Part shown: positions 9,324 through 18,900 of the stretch, piece by piece
How positions within the stretch are numbered: position 1 is the stretch's first letter
Layout: every line of letters starts with the position of its first letter
DNA from: Candidatus Fluviicola riflensis
GTDB lineage: Bacteria > Bacteroidota > Bacteroidia > Flavobacteriales_D > Crocinitomicaceae
DNA length: 64,000 bases
NCBI GenBank assembly: GCA_002243285.1
Contig: CP022585.1
Span: 186,001 to 250,000, forward strand
Reading direction: 5' to 3'
Made by a program: the position numbers and the translations under genes
The notes under the pieces: generated by a model
What the model saw: only the letters and a program-made list of their open reading frames with translations
Told to the model about the DNA's origin: nothing
Database searches by the model: none

Positions 9324-10175
9324 TACGACTCCAAACTTCAACGACCTTTGCGTCATTCCATCACCAATCTGACATTCATACCCCAGGTTAACGAACTTCC
9401 AGCGGAACTCAAGTCCTATAATTCCACGTAGTGAGAGGCTGTTTTCGTTTTTCAGATCAACATCTGACGTTATTTCTCTTCCGTGGTTCCAATTGGTGGA
9501 CAATCCGGCGTAAGGCATCAACACTCCGAATAACTTTTTACTGGCCAATACTTCCAATCCGGTCGATGAAATATTAAAATCCTTAATTGAAGCGTCCATT
9601 GCATAACTGGCGCGTGCAGCAACTGCCCAGCCTTTTTCCGTATTGTTCAACAACACATACTTGCTTTCGAAACCGAGAAATCCATAATTAGCGCCAAATG
9701 GTTTGGCCGACGTATAATAGATTCCGGCGTCCCAGCGATCAGAAATCCCGATTCGAAAGCGGATCCCGGGAACGGAAAGCCGTCCGCTTGCTCCTGTGAG
9801 ATAATGGGTAGAATCGGGATGATGAAATGTATTGTTCCAGGCACCGCTTTCCTGGTCAACGTGAAACGAATTGTTTTCGAGGTGTAAAGCCCAGTTTCCT
9901 TTCCCCAATGATTGTGCAGCTGCAAGCGGTTCAAGATAAATCGCATTTCCAACTTCACGTGTCGCTCTTGCCCATTCCTGTTGAGTCAGATTTGGTGACA
10001 GATCGAAGTCACACATTCCAAGGCTTGGTTTTACATTGAGTGTTACATCAGGATGATCATCACCGTGCTTTTCCTGCTGAGAGAATGCCGTATTCGCGCA
10101 GGAAGTAGTAATTGCCAAACTAATAAAGACAATTGAGTGGAATGAAAATTTGGGAGTTTGTGAATGTGTTGTCAT
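9318..10175 (-). CDS. Putative outer-membrane beta-barrel protein
   Basis: The 285-residue protein has an N-terminal signal sequence (FHSIVFISLAITTSCANTAFSQ), although the first 11 residues may be non-native if a later start is used. The rest alternates short amphipathic strands with aromatic girdles (WALHLENNSFHV, RWDAGIYYTSAKPFGANYGF, LEFRWKFVNLGYEC) and ends in a terminal phenylalanine (LKFGVVF), as in outer-membrane barrels recognised by the BAM complex. No specific family is recognised; a transporter or structural role are both possible. Its stop codon lies in the arm of an AT-rich repeat. Confidence 0.6.
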   Translation of the reverse strand: MTTHSQTPKFSFHSIVFISLAITTSCANTAFSQQEKHGDDHPDVTLNVKPSLGMCDFDLSPNLTQQEWARATREVGNAIYLEPLAAAQSLGKGNWALHLENNSFHVDQESGAWNNTFHHPDSTHYLTGASGRLSVPGIRFRIGISDRWDAGIYYTSAKPFGANYGFLGFESKYVLLNNTEKGWAVAARASYAMDASIKDFNISSTGLEVLASKKLFGVLMPYAGLSTNWNHGREITSDVDLKNENSLSLRGIIGLEFRWKFVNLGYECQIGDGMTQRSLKFGVVF

Positions 10176-10226
10176 GATATCAATTTATCATAAGACAACT
10201 GACAAACGGAGTACCCTTATTCTTGG

Positions 10227-10348
10227 CTAATTAATTTTGAATGTTTAATTCTTAATGTTGAATGAGAAGATCAATTGAGAACTGAGATCAAGGTAACTTA
10301 CCTGAAACTCAATTAAGCATTCAACATTAAAAATTCAAAATCAATTAG
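10227..10348. repeat. AT-rich imperfect inverted repeat, copy B
   Basis: The left arm 10227-10265 (CTAATTAATTTTGAATG, then TTAATGTTGAATG) matches the reverse complement of the right arm 10308-10348 (CTAATTGATTTTGAATT, then TTAATGTTGAATG), with a gap, around a 42 bp spacer. As in copy A, the outer edge of the right arm contains the stop codon of the neighbouring minus-strand gene (10345-10347). Confidence 0.7.
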
Positions 10349-10722
10349 AGGTTCCACTTCTCCTTAAACAACTCCATTTTCGGATTGTCCTTCAAGCCTT
10401 CTGAACCAAGGAACAAAACGTGTTTGCATTGTGTGCGCTCGAAGAAAAGAGAAAGGTGAGAGATAGCTACGTTCATGGTACCACTCATGTCAATCTTGTG
10501 CATAGCTACCTGACGTTTGTCAAAAAGGTCACGTAATTCAGCAACAGGCCTATCGAAATTGTGGTTCTCATGAAAAATAACGACTGCGTCGATACGTTCA
10601 ACGATATCTGGTGATTCGTCAAACGATTCTACTGTAAATCCGCGATCAACCAACCAATTGCGCATGTCTGCAGCGAAGGCCGATTTCTCAGGTGTGTATA
10701 TTGTTTTTATATGCGTTGTCAT
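10345..10722 (-). CDS. Small conserved-looking protein of unknown function
   Basis: This 125-residue soluble protein begins MTTHIKTIYTPEKSAFA. A longer reading from 10752 is possible, but a consensus -7 box at 10750-10757 overlaps that start, so the ATG at 10722 is preferred. The predicted pattern is alternating strands and helices (TIYTPE, GFTVESFD, DAVVIFHENHNF, QVAMHKIDMSG, KHVLFLGSE), like a small Rossmann or flavodoxin-type fold. No nucleotide-binding motif or known family is recognised. It lies downstream of the arginine decarboxylase gene on the same strand with its own promoter signal. Confidence 0.65.
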   Translation of the reverse strand: MTTHIKTIYTPEKSAFAADMRNWLVDRGFTVESFDESPDIVERIDAVVIFHENHNFDRPVAELRDLFDKRQVAMHKIDMSGTMNVAISHLSLFFERTQCKHVLFLGSEGLKDNPKMELFKEKWNL

Positions 10723-10749
10723 GCCGGTGGCAATTTGTAACAGGGATGC

Positions 10750-10757
10750 CAAAAGTA
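10750..10757 (-). promoter_or_regulatory. -7 promoter box for the 125-residue protein
   Basis: On the minus strand the sequence reads TACTTTTG, matching TAnnTTTG exactly. No TTG is found at the usual -33 distance. Transcription would start near 10744, leaving a leader of about 21 bases before the ATG at 10722. Confidence 0.45.
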
Positions 10758-10816
10758 CTTCTTTCTTTACGTTTCCCTGTAGAAATTGTGAATAATTTAT
10801 TAACTAAATTGGAATC

Positions 10817-12214
10817 TCACTGATAGCCAAGGATTCGGAGGTAATCTTCTGCCGTTTGTTCTTCCGAAAACAGCTCCGTTTGGATTTTTCCCTGATCATC
10901 CCGCTGAATCAGCACATGTTTCGGTTCCGGAATAAGGCAATGTTTAAGTCCGCCAAACCCTCCGATTGTTTCCTGATAAGCGCCTGTGTTGAAAAATCCG
11001 ATAAAAAGTGGATTATTCTTATCAAACTTCGGCAGGTAAATCGCATTGGAATGTTGCTCTGAATTGTAATAATCGTCGCTGTCGCAGGTCAAACCACCCA
11101 AAAGAACACGCTCGTAATCATCGTTCCAGCGATTGATTGGGAGCATAATGAAACGCTGATTGATCGCCCACGTATCCGGAAGATTGGTCATAAACGAACT
11201 GTCGATCATGTTCCATTTCTCACGGTCGTTTTGTTGTTTCTGGTGCAATACGCTGAAAATAGCACCACCGCTTTCACCAACAGTAAATGACCCGAATTCG
11301 GTGAAAATATTCGGCTCCGGAATATCGTTGTCGCTGCACACGCGTTTTACCTGCATCAGGATCTCACGCACCATGTAAGCGTAATCAAAATCGAAAGCCA
11401 ATGATTTTTTGATCGGGAATCCGCCGCCAATGTTCAGTGAATCGAGGGTCGGACATACTTTTTTTAAGTCGGAATAGATCCGCAAACACTTCGTCAACTC
11501 ATTCCAGTAATACGATGTATCGTTGATGCCGGTATTGATGAAAAAGTGAAGCATTTTGATCTGCACGCGCGGATTATCCTGGATAAACGCTTTGTAAAAT
11601 GGTACGATTTCACGGTAACGAATGCCGAGGCGCGAGGTATAGAACTCAAATTTCGGTTCCTCTTCTGATGCAATCCTGATCCCGATTTTGATATCGTTGC
11701 TTTCGCAGGCCGCCAGGATTTCGTGAATCTCGGTTGTATTATCCACCACCGGAATCACTTCCACTTTCTCGCTGTCAATCAGCGTTGCGATGTTTTTGAT
11801 GTATTGTGGTGGTTTAAAGCCATTGCAGATCACAAAACTCCCTTCTTTCAGTTTGCCTGTTTCCAGGAGTTTGTTCACAATGTCAATATCAAAAGCCGAA
11901 GAAGTTTCGATGTGAACGTCGTTTTTGAGCACTTCATCCAGTACGAATGAAAAATGCGAACTTTTGGTACAATAAGAGTAAAAATAAGAACCGGAATACC
12001 CGAGGTTGTTCATGGCTTCCCTGAACCAGCCCTTGGCACGTTGAATGTTATTTGAAACCTGTGGAAGGTAGTTGAATTTAAGCGGCGTGCCGTACTCTTC
12101 AATCAAACGCATCAAATCGATACCGTGGAAGATCAGCCTGTCTTCGCGTAAGTTGAATTCATCTTGCGGAAAATCAAAGGTTTGATCTATAAGGTCAATG
12201 TACTTGGTTCTCAT
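10817..12214 (-). CDS. speA: Arginine decarboxylase (fold type III, PLP-dependent)
   Basis: The 465-residue protein belongs to the alanine-racemase-fold decarboxylases, in the short form typical of Bacteroidota. The PLP lysine is in YSYCTKSSH (Lys84). The PLP-phosphate glycine loop is LNIGGGFP, and the C-terminal active-site CDSDDYY motif is present. It converts arginine to agmatine for polyamine synthesis in the cytoplasm. Assignment to arginine rather than diaminopimelate or carboxynorspermidine rests on overall family resemblance and is less certain than the enzyme class. No agmatinase gene is adjacent here. Confidence 0.82.
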   Translation of the reverse strand: MRTKYIDLIDQTFDFPQDEFNLREDRLIFHGIDLMRLIEEYGTPLKFNYLPQVSNNIQRAKGWFREAMNNLGYSGSYFYSYCTKSSHFSFVLDEVLKNDVHIETSSAFDIDIVNKLLETGKLKEGSFVICNGFKPPQYIKNIATLIDSEKVEVIPVVDNTTEIHEILAACESNDIKIGIRIASEEEPKFEFYTSRLGIRYREIVPFYKAFIQDNPRVQIKMLHFFINTGINDTSYYWNELTKCLRIYSDLKKVCPTLDSLNIGGGFPIKKSLAFDFDYAYMVREILMQVKRVCSDNDIPEPNIFTEFGSFTVGESGGAIFSVLHQKQQNDREKWNMIDSSFMTNLPDTWAINQRFIMLPINRWNDDYERVLLGGLTCDSDDYYNSEQHSNAIYLPKFDKNNPLFIGFFNTGAYQETIGGFGGLKHCLIPEPKHVLIQRDDQGKIQTELFSEEQTAEDYLRILGYQ

Positions 12215-12268
12215 TCTTTTTCAGTCGTTCTTTCTCTTTTAAAGGCTTGCCAGCTTGGTAAACCGATG

Positions 12269-12276
12269 CAAATGTA
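12269..12276 (-). promoter_or_regulatory. -7 promoter box for the arginine decarboxylase gene
   Basis: On the minus strand the bases read TACATTTG, an exact TAnnTTTG match about 55 bp upstream of the start codon. No good -33 TTG was found. Confidence 0.4.
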
Positions 12277-12414
12277 CGGGAAAGTAAAGCAGGTTGATGT
12301 AGGTGAGTAGTTTTATTCGTGAAAGAGTGTGAAATATTAGGGGAATTGAAGACTTAAGTATTTATTCTGTGTTTTCTTATGTGAACTAAAATATTTCTAG
12401 AAGATTAACTAAAT

Positions 12415-15400
12415 TTGATAGAATTAATTAAAGTTTTAATCTTGCTACTATTCATAAAATTTGTTCGTCCAAAATGGACATTGAAACTTTCAAGATGGTT
12501 TCTTGAGAAGAGAATTAAATTCACGGATTCACTTTTATTAGACTTAAGAAAAACGGAGGATCGCTTAAAGGAAAAACAAAATCCTTCGTGGAATGCGACT
12601 AAGGATATGTATGAGGATATGACCGCTTACAATGGTGATAATCAATATGACAAAATCGCATTAGAAGCACTCCAATGGGCAGTGTCTAATCCTAGTATTA
12701 GGAATATTGCGGTAACAGGACCTTATGGTTCAGGGAAAAGTACAGTTTTATATCATTTTGAAAAGGACAATCCGAATTATAACTATTTAAATGTTTCATT
12801 GTCGACTTTCAGGGATGAACCGTTTTTAAGGTCTAATTCAGATGATTTAAAATGGACCGAATACCTGCAGCAAATAGAGTTTAGTATTTTACAGCAGTTA
12901 GCATATAAAGAGAAGTGGAAACGTAGTAAGAACTCAGGGTTCAAGAAAATAATTCACTTAAGTCGGTTAAAAAGAATATGGTATTCCATTATCTTACTTT
13001 TGGGGATATATTCATTCTTATTAGTGTTTTACCCGGAAATGCTTGTAGGATTATTTCCACCATCAAAAGATGGTAAAATTGAGTACTTAGATACGAAGTC
13101 AATTTCAATAATAGCATTTATCTTGTCTTTCATTTTTTCAGTATGGATTCTATCGAAAATACTGGGCATATATTCTAATTCAAGGATTCAAAAATTAAAA
13201 TTCAAGGATGGAGAAATAGAATTGGGAGATAACTTATCAAACTCACTATTGAATCATTTTCTTTCAGAGATAATCTACTATTTCGAAGTTTCCGGTTGTA
13301 ATTTGGTGTTTTTTGAAGATTTAGACAGATTCAAAAATTCCGACACGATATTTGAAAAATTGCGTGAGATCAATTTATTGTTGAATCAGGCCAAACAGCT
13401 TAAAGGTAGGCGAATTGTGTTTGTTTATGCGATAAAAGATGAAGTATTTAGTGAGAAGAACAGAACAAAATTTTTCGATTTTATTATTCCGGTAATGCCG
13501 TTTATTGATGGAAAGAATTCAGAGGTGTTTTTAATGAATAGACTTCAAGGAATTAAACCAAAACTCATAAGTGATATTTCGTTTTATATAGACGATATGA
13601 GGTTACTCAAAAACATCTGCAATGAGTTTAAAATTTTTGAAAAGAGGCTGCAATCAATGTATGAAGATTTGAGTAATGATCTCCAGGAAGTGTTTGATAA
13701 TGAGCAGTTGTTGGCATTGGTTACATTTAAAAATATCTCACCAAGTAAATTTTCGGAGCTATATCAAAAACCTGAAAACAACTTATTATACAATGAATTT
13801 TATTTAAACAGACTAGGGTATAATCAGAAATCAATTAGTATAACTGCGGAAAGAATAAGTGTAATGAGAGAACTAGCTGACATAGGAGAAGAATATGATA
13901 AAGAAGAGCTTGTAAACCTCGAAAATCAGTTATTGAAAATACCTGAAATGGAACTTGCAACATTGCTTCAAATGTTTGATATTCAATTATTATTCAGTAG
14001 TAATGCGGAAGAAGAGGACAAAGATCTTTCGATCAATAAATTGATGAACCTATTGATTCGGAACGGGTTTATCAAAGAGAATTATGAAAGTTATATTTCG
14101 TTGTTTCAAAGTAAAGATGGCTATCTCTCACAAAACGATAAAATATTTATTGATAGTGTAAAACAAAGGAGACCATTAGACTTTAAGATGCGCATTGATA
14201 ATCCTGTTACGGTAATTGAAAAATTGAAGTATGACCCAAGTCTGTTCAAACACTCATCCGCATTTAATTACTATTTGATTGAATTTATATTGTCAATAAG
14301 ATCAGAGTACAGACGACACCTAAATAATTTGTTTGGTCAATTTGCAAGTGAAACAACTCGTACAATTGAACTTTTTGACTATTATATTGAAAACGGACAA
14401 GAATCTAATCAAGCTAGGTTTTTTACTGGTCTAATTAAACTTTGGCCAAATGCATGGCTCTTTATTATGAATAATTCGAATTATTCTATTCAACAAAAAG
14501 ATGATTTGTTGATCAAATTTATTCGCTTTGGGGGCCTGAGGGATTTGGAGGTAATGAAAGCAGAACTTTCAGATTATATCAATAGGCACCATAATTTTAT
14601 TGATTTGATTGATGAATTAACTATTGAAAATGCACAGATTCTTATTGCAAAACTTGGAGTCAAAATTCGAAAAATAAGTAATTCAAACATTCGAACAGAT
14701 TTTTTTCAATTTGTGCTTGATAACAATTGTTATCAAATAAATGAAAGGAATATAAAGTTCTTAGTAAATAATCTAGGTAAACAAGAGAAGCAAAACATAG
14801 ATGATACAAAAGTTCCAAATTATACTAGGATTCTCCAATCAAGAATTGAGTCGTTGATTGAGTATATTGGAAATAACATGGAAGACTATTTGGAAAGGGT
14901 TTTATTTAAAGCCAAGAATAGTGAGGAGGAAGAAGAAGAATCTATAATATGGCTATTAAATGATGAAGATCTGTCAGATGAATTAAAAGAAAAAATAGTT
15001 AATAATTTATCCTTTGAACTTGAAGATATAACTGAGGTTGAAAATCCAGAATTTTGGCACCATTTGTTTCAGAACAATAAGGTGGAGCCCAATTGGTTGA
15101 ATGTTTACAATTATTACTCTGAGAAGGATTTTGCTATTGATGAATACTTGCTTGAGTTTCTTAATACGGAAAAAAACTATTTGGCTCTTTCTGAAACTGA
15201 ATTGACTAAGGAAATAATAACCGAAGAAGAGCTGTTTAAAATTATGAAATCCTTGATTCTGTGTAATGATTTGAGTAACGAGAGCTATTCTAAACTACAG
15301 AAGAGTATAATATATTTCTATCCTCACCTTGAATTGACAAATCTGCAAAAGGATAAAGTACAAATTTTAATCGCTAACAGGCGATTCAATTTAACAAAAC

Positions 15401-15945
15401 AAATATTCGCTCAAATAAAACAAATTTTTGAATTGCAAATCGGACTTCTTGAAAGCAGGCAGTCAGACATCATTGAAAAATTTGATGAACTAAATTTTGA
15501 TTTGAACGATACTATTGCCATTCTTGAATCTAAGACGATTGATTTTAACATAAAGGAATTACTGCTATTGAAAATCAGCCCAAATTTTTATTTGATTAGC
15601 AAAAGATTTGCAAATATTGCAGCACAATTGATTTTTAAATCAGAAAAGATATTTGAGTTATCAATAGATGTTATTTGTGAATTAATAAAGCATACAACGA
15701 CTGAAAAAGAAAGGGTTGTACTGTTCAATAGATATGCAGAGAAGTACGATGAAACCCAAATTAGAGAGATGCTAAATGCTGTTGGGAATAAATTCGAAAA
15801 GATGAATGAATCAAGCGCTTTTGGTTGGGAAATTCCTAATACGGATGAAAATCGTCAACTTGTTGAGTTTCTTGTTGAGAATTATTTTTTGAGTCCTAAT
15901 AGTAAACCTAAGCGAAACGGAAAAAAGATTAAGATTTATAAATAG
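12415..15945 (+). CDS. YobI-like membrane-associated P-loop NTPase, possible anti-phage or conflict protein
   Basis: The 1176-residue protein has a hydrophobic N-terminus (5-17), then Walker A GPYGSGKST (102-110, Lys108) and Walker B LVFFEDLDRF (297-306, Asp302, with a following Asp-Arg). Two transmembrane segments (about 189-213 and 229-252) are inserted between the Walker motifs. The remaining 800 residues are charged and predicted helical, with no recognised domain. This arrangement resembles the YobI-type STAND/KAP-like NTPases found in bacterial conflict systems. The function is therefore inferred. The start is a TTG, the only initiator early in the frame that keeps the N-terminal hydrophobic stretch. 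The gene is visibly more AT-rich than its neighbours and stands alone on its strand, which suggests horizontal transfer. Confidence 0.75.
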   Translation: MIELIKVLILLLFIKFVRPKWTLKLSRWFLEKRIKFTDSLLLDLRKTEDRLKEKQNPSWNATKDMYEDMTAYNGDNQYDKIALEALQWAVSNPSIRNIAVTGPYGSGKSTVLYHFEKDNPNYNYLNVSLSTFRDEPFLRSNSDDLKWTEYLQQIEFSILQQLAYKEKWKRSKNSGFKKIIHLSRLKRIWYSIILLLGIYSFLLVFYPEMLVGLFPPSKDGKIEYLDTKSISIIAFILSFIFSVWILSKILGIYSNSRIQKLKFKDGEIELGDNLSNSLLNHFLSEIIYYFEVSGCNLVFFEDLDRFKNSDTIFEKLREINLLLNQAKQLKGRRIVFVYAIKDEVFSEKNRTKFFDFIIPVMPFIDGKNSEVFLMNRLQGIKPKLISDISFYIDDMRLLKNICNEFKIFEKRLQSMYEDLSNDLQEVFDNEQLLALVTFKNISPSKFSELYQKPENNLLYNEFYLNRLGYNQKSISITAERISVMRELADIGEEYDKEELVNLENQLLKIPEMELATLLQMFDIQLLFSSNAEEEDKDLSINKLMNLLIRNGFIKENYESYISLFQSKDGYLSQNDKIFIDSVKQRRPLDFKMRIDNPVTVIEKLKYDPSLFKHSSAFNYYLIEFILSIRSEYRRHLNNLFGQFASETTRTIELFDYYIENGQESNQARFFTGLIKLWPNAWLFIMNNSNYSIQQKDDLLIKFIRFGGLRDLEVMKAELSDYINRHHNFIDLIDELTIENAQILIAKLGVKIRKISNSNIRTDFFQFVLDNNCYQINERNIKFLVNNLGKQEKQNIDDTKVPNYTRILQSRIESLIEYIGNNMEDYLERVLFKAKNSEEEEEESIIWLLNDEDLSDELKEKIVNNLSFELEDITEVENPEFWHHLFQNNKVEPNWLNVYNYYSEKDFAIDEYLLEFLNTEKNYLALSETELTKEIITEEELFKIMKSLILCNDLSNESYSKLQKSIIYFYPHLELTNLQKDKVQILIANRRFNLTKQIFAQIKQIFELQIGLLESRQSDIIEKFDELNFDLNDTIAILESKTIDFNIKELLLLKISPNFYLISKRFANIAAQLIFKSEKIFELSIDVICELIKHTTTEKERVVLFNRYAEKYDETQIREMLNAVGNKFEKMNESSAFGWEIPNTDENRQLVEFLVENYFLSPNSKPKRNGKKIKIYK

Positions 15946-15947
15946 TA

Positions 15948-15978
15948 AACCCCCACAATCTTCTCAATTGCAGGGGTT
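15948..15978. terminator. Stem-loop between convergent genes
   Basis: AACCCC at 15948-15953 pairs with GGGGTT at 15973-15978, and an inner CAAT/ATTG pair gives an interrupted stem. It sits directly after the YobI-like stop codon and before the stop of the convergent macroglobulin gene. There is no clear T run, so termination is only likely. Confidence 0.4.
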
Positions 15979-15986
15979 CCGCCAAA

Positions 15987-18900
15987 CTACGTTTGCTTCA
16001 CAACCTCGACCCATTTGCCGGGAGCGCTGGCATTGATGAGGTGGTTGTACATCGCGTCGGAGTAGGTGGTGGGCAGGTAGAAACGACCGAGATAGGTGGC
16101 ATTGAGTCGTATCGTAAACGTTTTGCTTTCGTTGGGTTCCAGATCGTAATAGGTATACACGCGGTCGTCGCGGATGTCCATGTAACGTGCCATGGAAAAA
16201 ATACCGACGTCGTCCATGCGGGAATTATGAATCTCCCATCCGCTCGGGAAGATCTGTGTGAGCGCCATTTCGCGGTAGACACCTTTTTTACCCGGATTGG
16301 TGATCGTTACTTCAACCAGGAAATCAGTTCCCTGTGGCAATTTGTCGGGTTTGATGTCTTTGCCATTTGAATCCCGGAATTTCAGGCTCATTTTCAGGTT
16401 GTTCGATGCTGTTTTGCTTTCACCTTTCAGCGGAACGCCCTGGACCATAACCTTCACGTACAATGGAAATTTCCCAGTGTTTTTGCAACGGAAACTGGCC
16501 CGTTTCGCGAAGTCTTTTTCGCGGTAACGAATAGGCGTAATCGTTTTTCCGGAAGCGATTTTCTGCGCTGTTCCACCGTTGAGTTGGTACGTACAATTCA
16601 CCCCGCTTCCGTTTTTCACACCGGCATACTCGCACATGGCCAATAAGCTGTAAGCGGTTTCCTGCGTACTCATCCACGCGTCGGAATTAAGCTTTTGAGC
16701 CAGTTTTTCTGCCACAGCGCTTGCTTTGGTGGTGCGGTTACTCAAACTCAATACTTCCAGGATCATGGCCTGATCGCGGACTTCGCTGCCGTAACTGTCA
16801 GATAATTCACGATAAGTTGAAACGGTAAGCGGCAATGGATCAATCAACTGCCTGGCAACTTCCTGCTGGCCGACCAGCTGGTACGCTGCCGCCAATCGCC
16901 ATTTGGCGGCCACACTCAGGTTTTTGGTTTCGCGCAAACGGTTCATGGCGCCCAATTCCTGTTTTTTGCCCAGGGCGAGTACAAATAAACGATAGGCCTG
17001 TGTGTGCATTTCCGAAGAGTTTTGTGCTGTAGCTGACGGGTCAAAATCCCGTGCAACCTGCTGCTGATAAGCCAGCCAACGACTTTTCATATTCCCCGGC
17101 AGGTGATAGCCCTGCTGCTCGGCTTCGAGCATAAAATGTCCGGCGTAGTTGGTTCCCCATTCATTTTCAGAGCTTTCACCCGGCCAGTAGGAAAATCCGC
17201 CGTTGGTGGTTTGGAAAAATTGTAAACGCTTCAATCCCGCAGTGACATTGGCCGAAGTGCGTGTTTGCTGATCGGTGTTCAGATCCATCAGGTTATCGAC
17301 GTACAGTTGTGGAAACACGGCCGATGTGGTTTGCTCAATGCATCCGTGCGGGTATTCGATCAGGTAATTCAGGCGTTTTTCCAACCCGATGGAAGGAATA
17401 CTACTGAACTCAATGGTCGCCTGGTTGGTTCCCGAAAGTCCCTTGAATTGCAATTCGGTATCCCAGCTTTTTCCGGGCTGAAGGGTCATTTCCTGGCCTT
17501 CAAACACAATCGGATTGGCCGGACGAACATCCAGTTCTATTTCCTCTACCGCTTTTTCACTGCCGCAGGTGGCGGTTATTTTCACTTTCGCGATGCCTAC
17601 TTTTTCGGAAACCTGGAGCTTAAAATGCAACATGTTGTCACCCGGTTCGGTGAAGGAAATGGATTGGGTTCTGCTGCCGTCGATGCTTAGAAAATCGTTG
17701 ACTTCAACCGTCACTTTTACATCCTTGATGTGTTTTTCCATCGCGAAAACGGTTACCGGAAGTTGTACCGTTTCACCAGGTCCGAGCACGCGCGGAAGAG
17801 AACTCAACACCATCAACGGTTTTTTCACCGCGACTGCTTTCTCGGCATTTCCATAAGCGCCGTCTTGTTGTGCAACCACCATTACGCGCACCGATCCCAC
17901 GTAATTCGGAATATCAATGGTGTGATTTCCGGTTTGACCGGCTTCTACTACAAACGGACCTAAATGCGTGACTACAGGTTTAAACCGATTGGCTTTCGGG
18001 CCTTTGCTGCCGTCCAGGTCGCCGTCGCCGCCAACGCTGAGCAGCTTGTCAATTTTCCCGGCATAAGCGCCGATCACGTGGTCGTAAATATCCCAGGTGG
18101 TGACACCCAGCGCTTCTTTTGCGTAAAAAGTGGTCCACGGTTGTGGTGTTTTAAATGCCGTGAGGTCGAGCAAACCTTCATCCACAATCGCAAGTGTATA
18201 GGTCATTTTCCGGCCGTTTTGTTCTTTGATTTTGATCGATGTTTTGGTTTCCGGGCGAACCTGATCTGCCATCACAATTTCAGGATGCAAGTGCGTGTTC
18301 GGATCATCGACCATCACCGGAACAATGCCGTACATGCGAATCGGTAAGTCATTTTGCGTGGAAGCATGTGGTTGAATCATCGTCACGTGAATAAAGGCAT
18401 TGGGCGACATATCGGCTGTTGCTTCGAAGGAATGAACGGTTTCGCCTTTCACGGTATTGATCCAGAATTTCTTCACCACTTTGCGGCTGGTTTCCACGCT
18501 GATGAGTGCGCGTCCGTTCGACGGAGAAGGAATAGAAACCTTGATTTGCTCACCTTTGGTATAATTCTGCTTATCGCATGAAAAACTGAGCATATTTGCG
18601 CGTTCGTTGTCGCGGTGATTACCACGGCTTTGGTACGGGTAATCGATTGTGATAATTTCACCTGTTTGATGCTGGCTGTTTAAATCGGTAGCCGTGATCA
18701 GGTAACGTCCGTAGTCAGGCGATTTTACCTTGAAGTGGAAATTCGCTTTTCCGTTTTTGGTTGAAACGGTGGTGTCTTTCACCACGATTGTTCCGGTTCG
18801 CGCCATGTAATCCGAGAGTTTTTCGTCGTCTTTTTCATACCACCAGCGCCATTCGAGTTTGTAGATTTTCACCTGGATTTTGTCTGCTTTGGCAGCTTTT

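Noticed and set aside
9206-10348. A CRISPR array or leader, considered because of repeated AT-rich words.
   Set aside because: The units are inverted, irregular in length and lack uniform spacers. No cas gene is present in the window.
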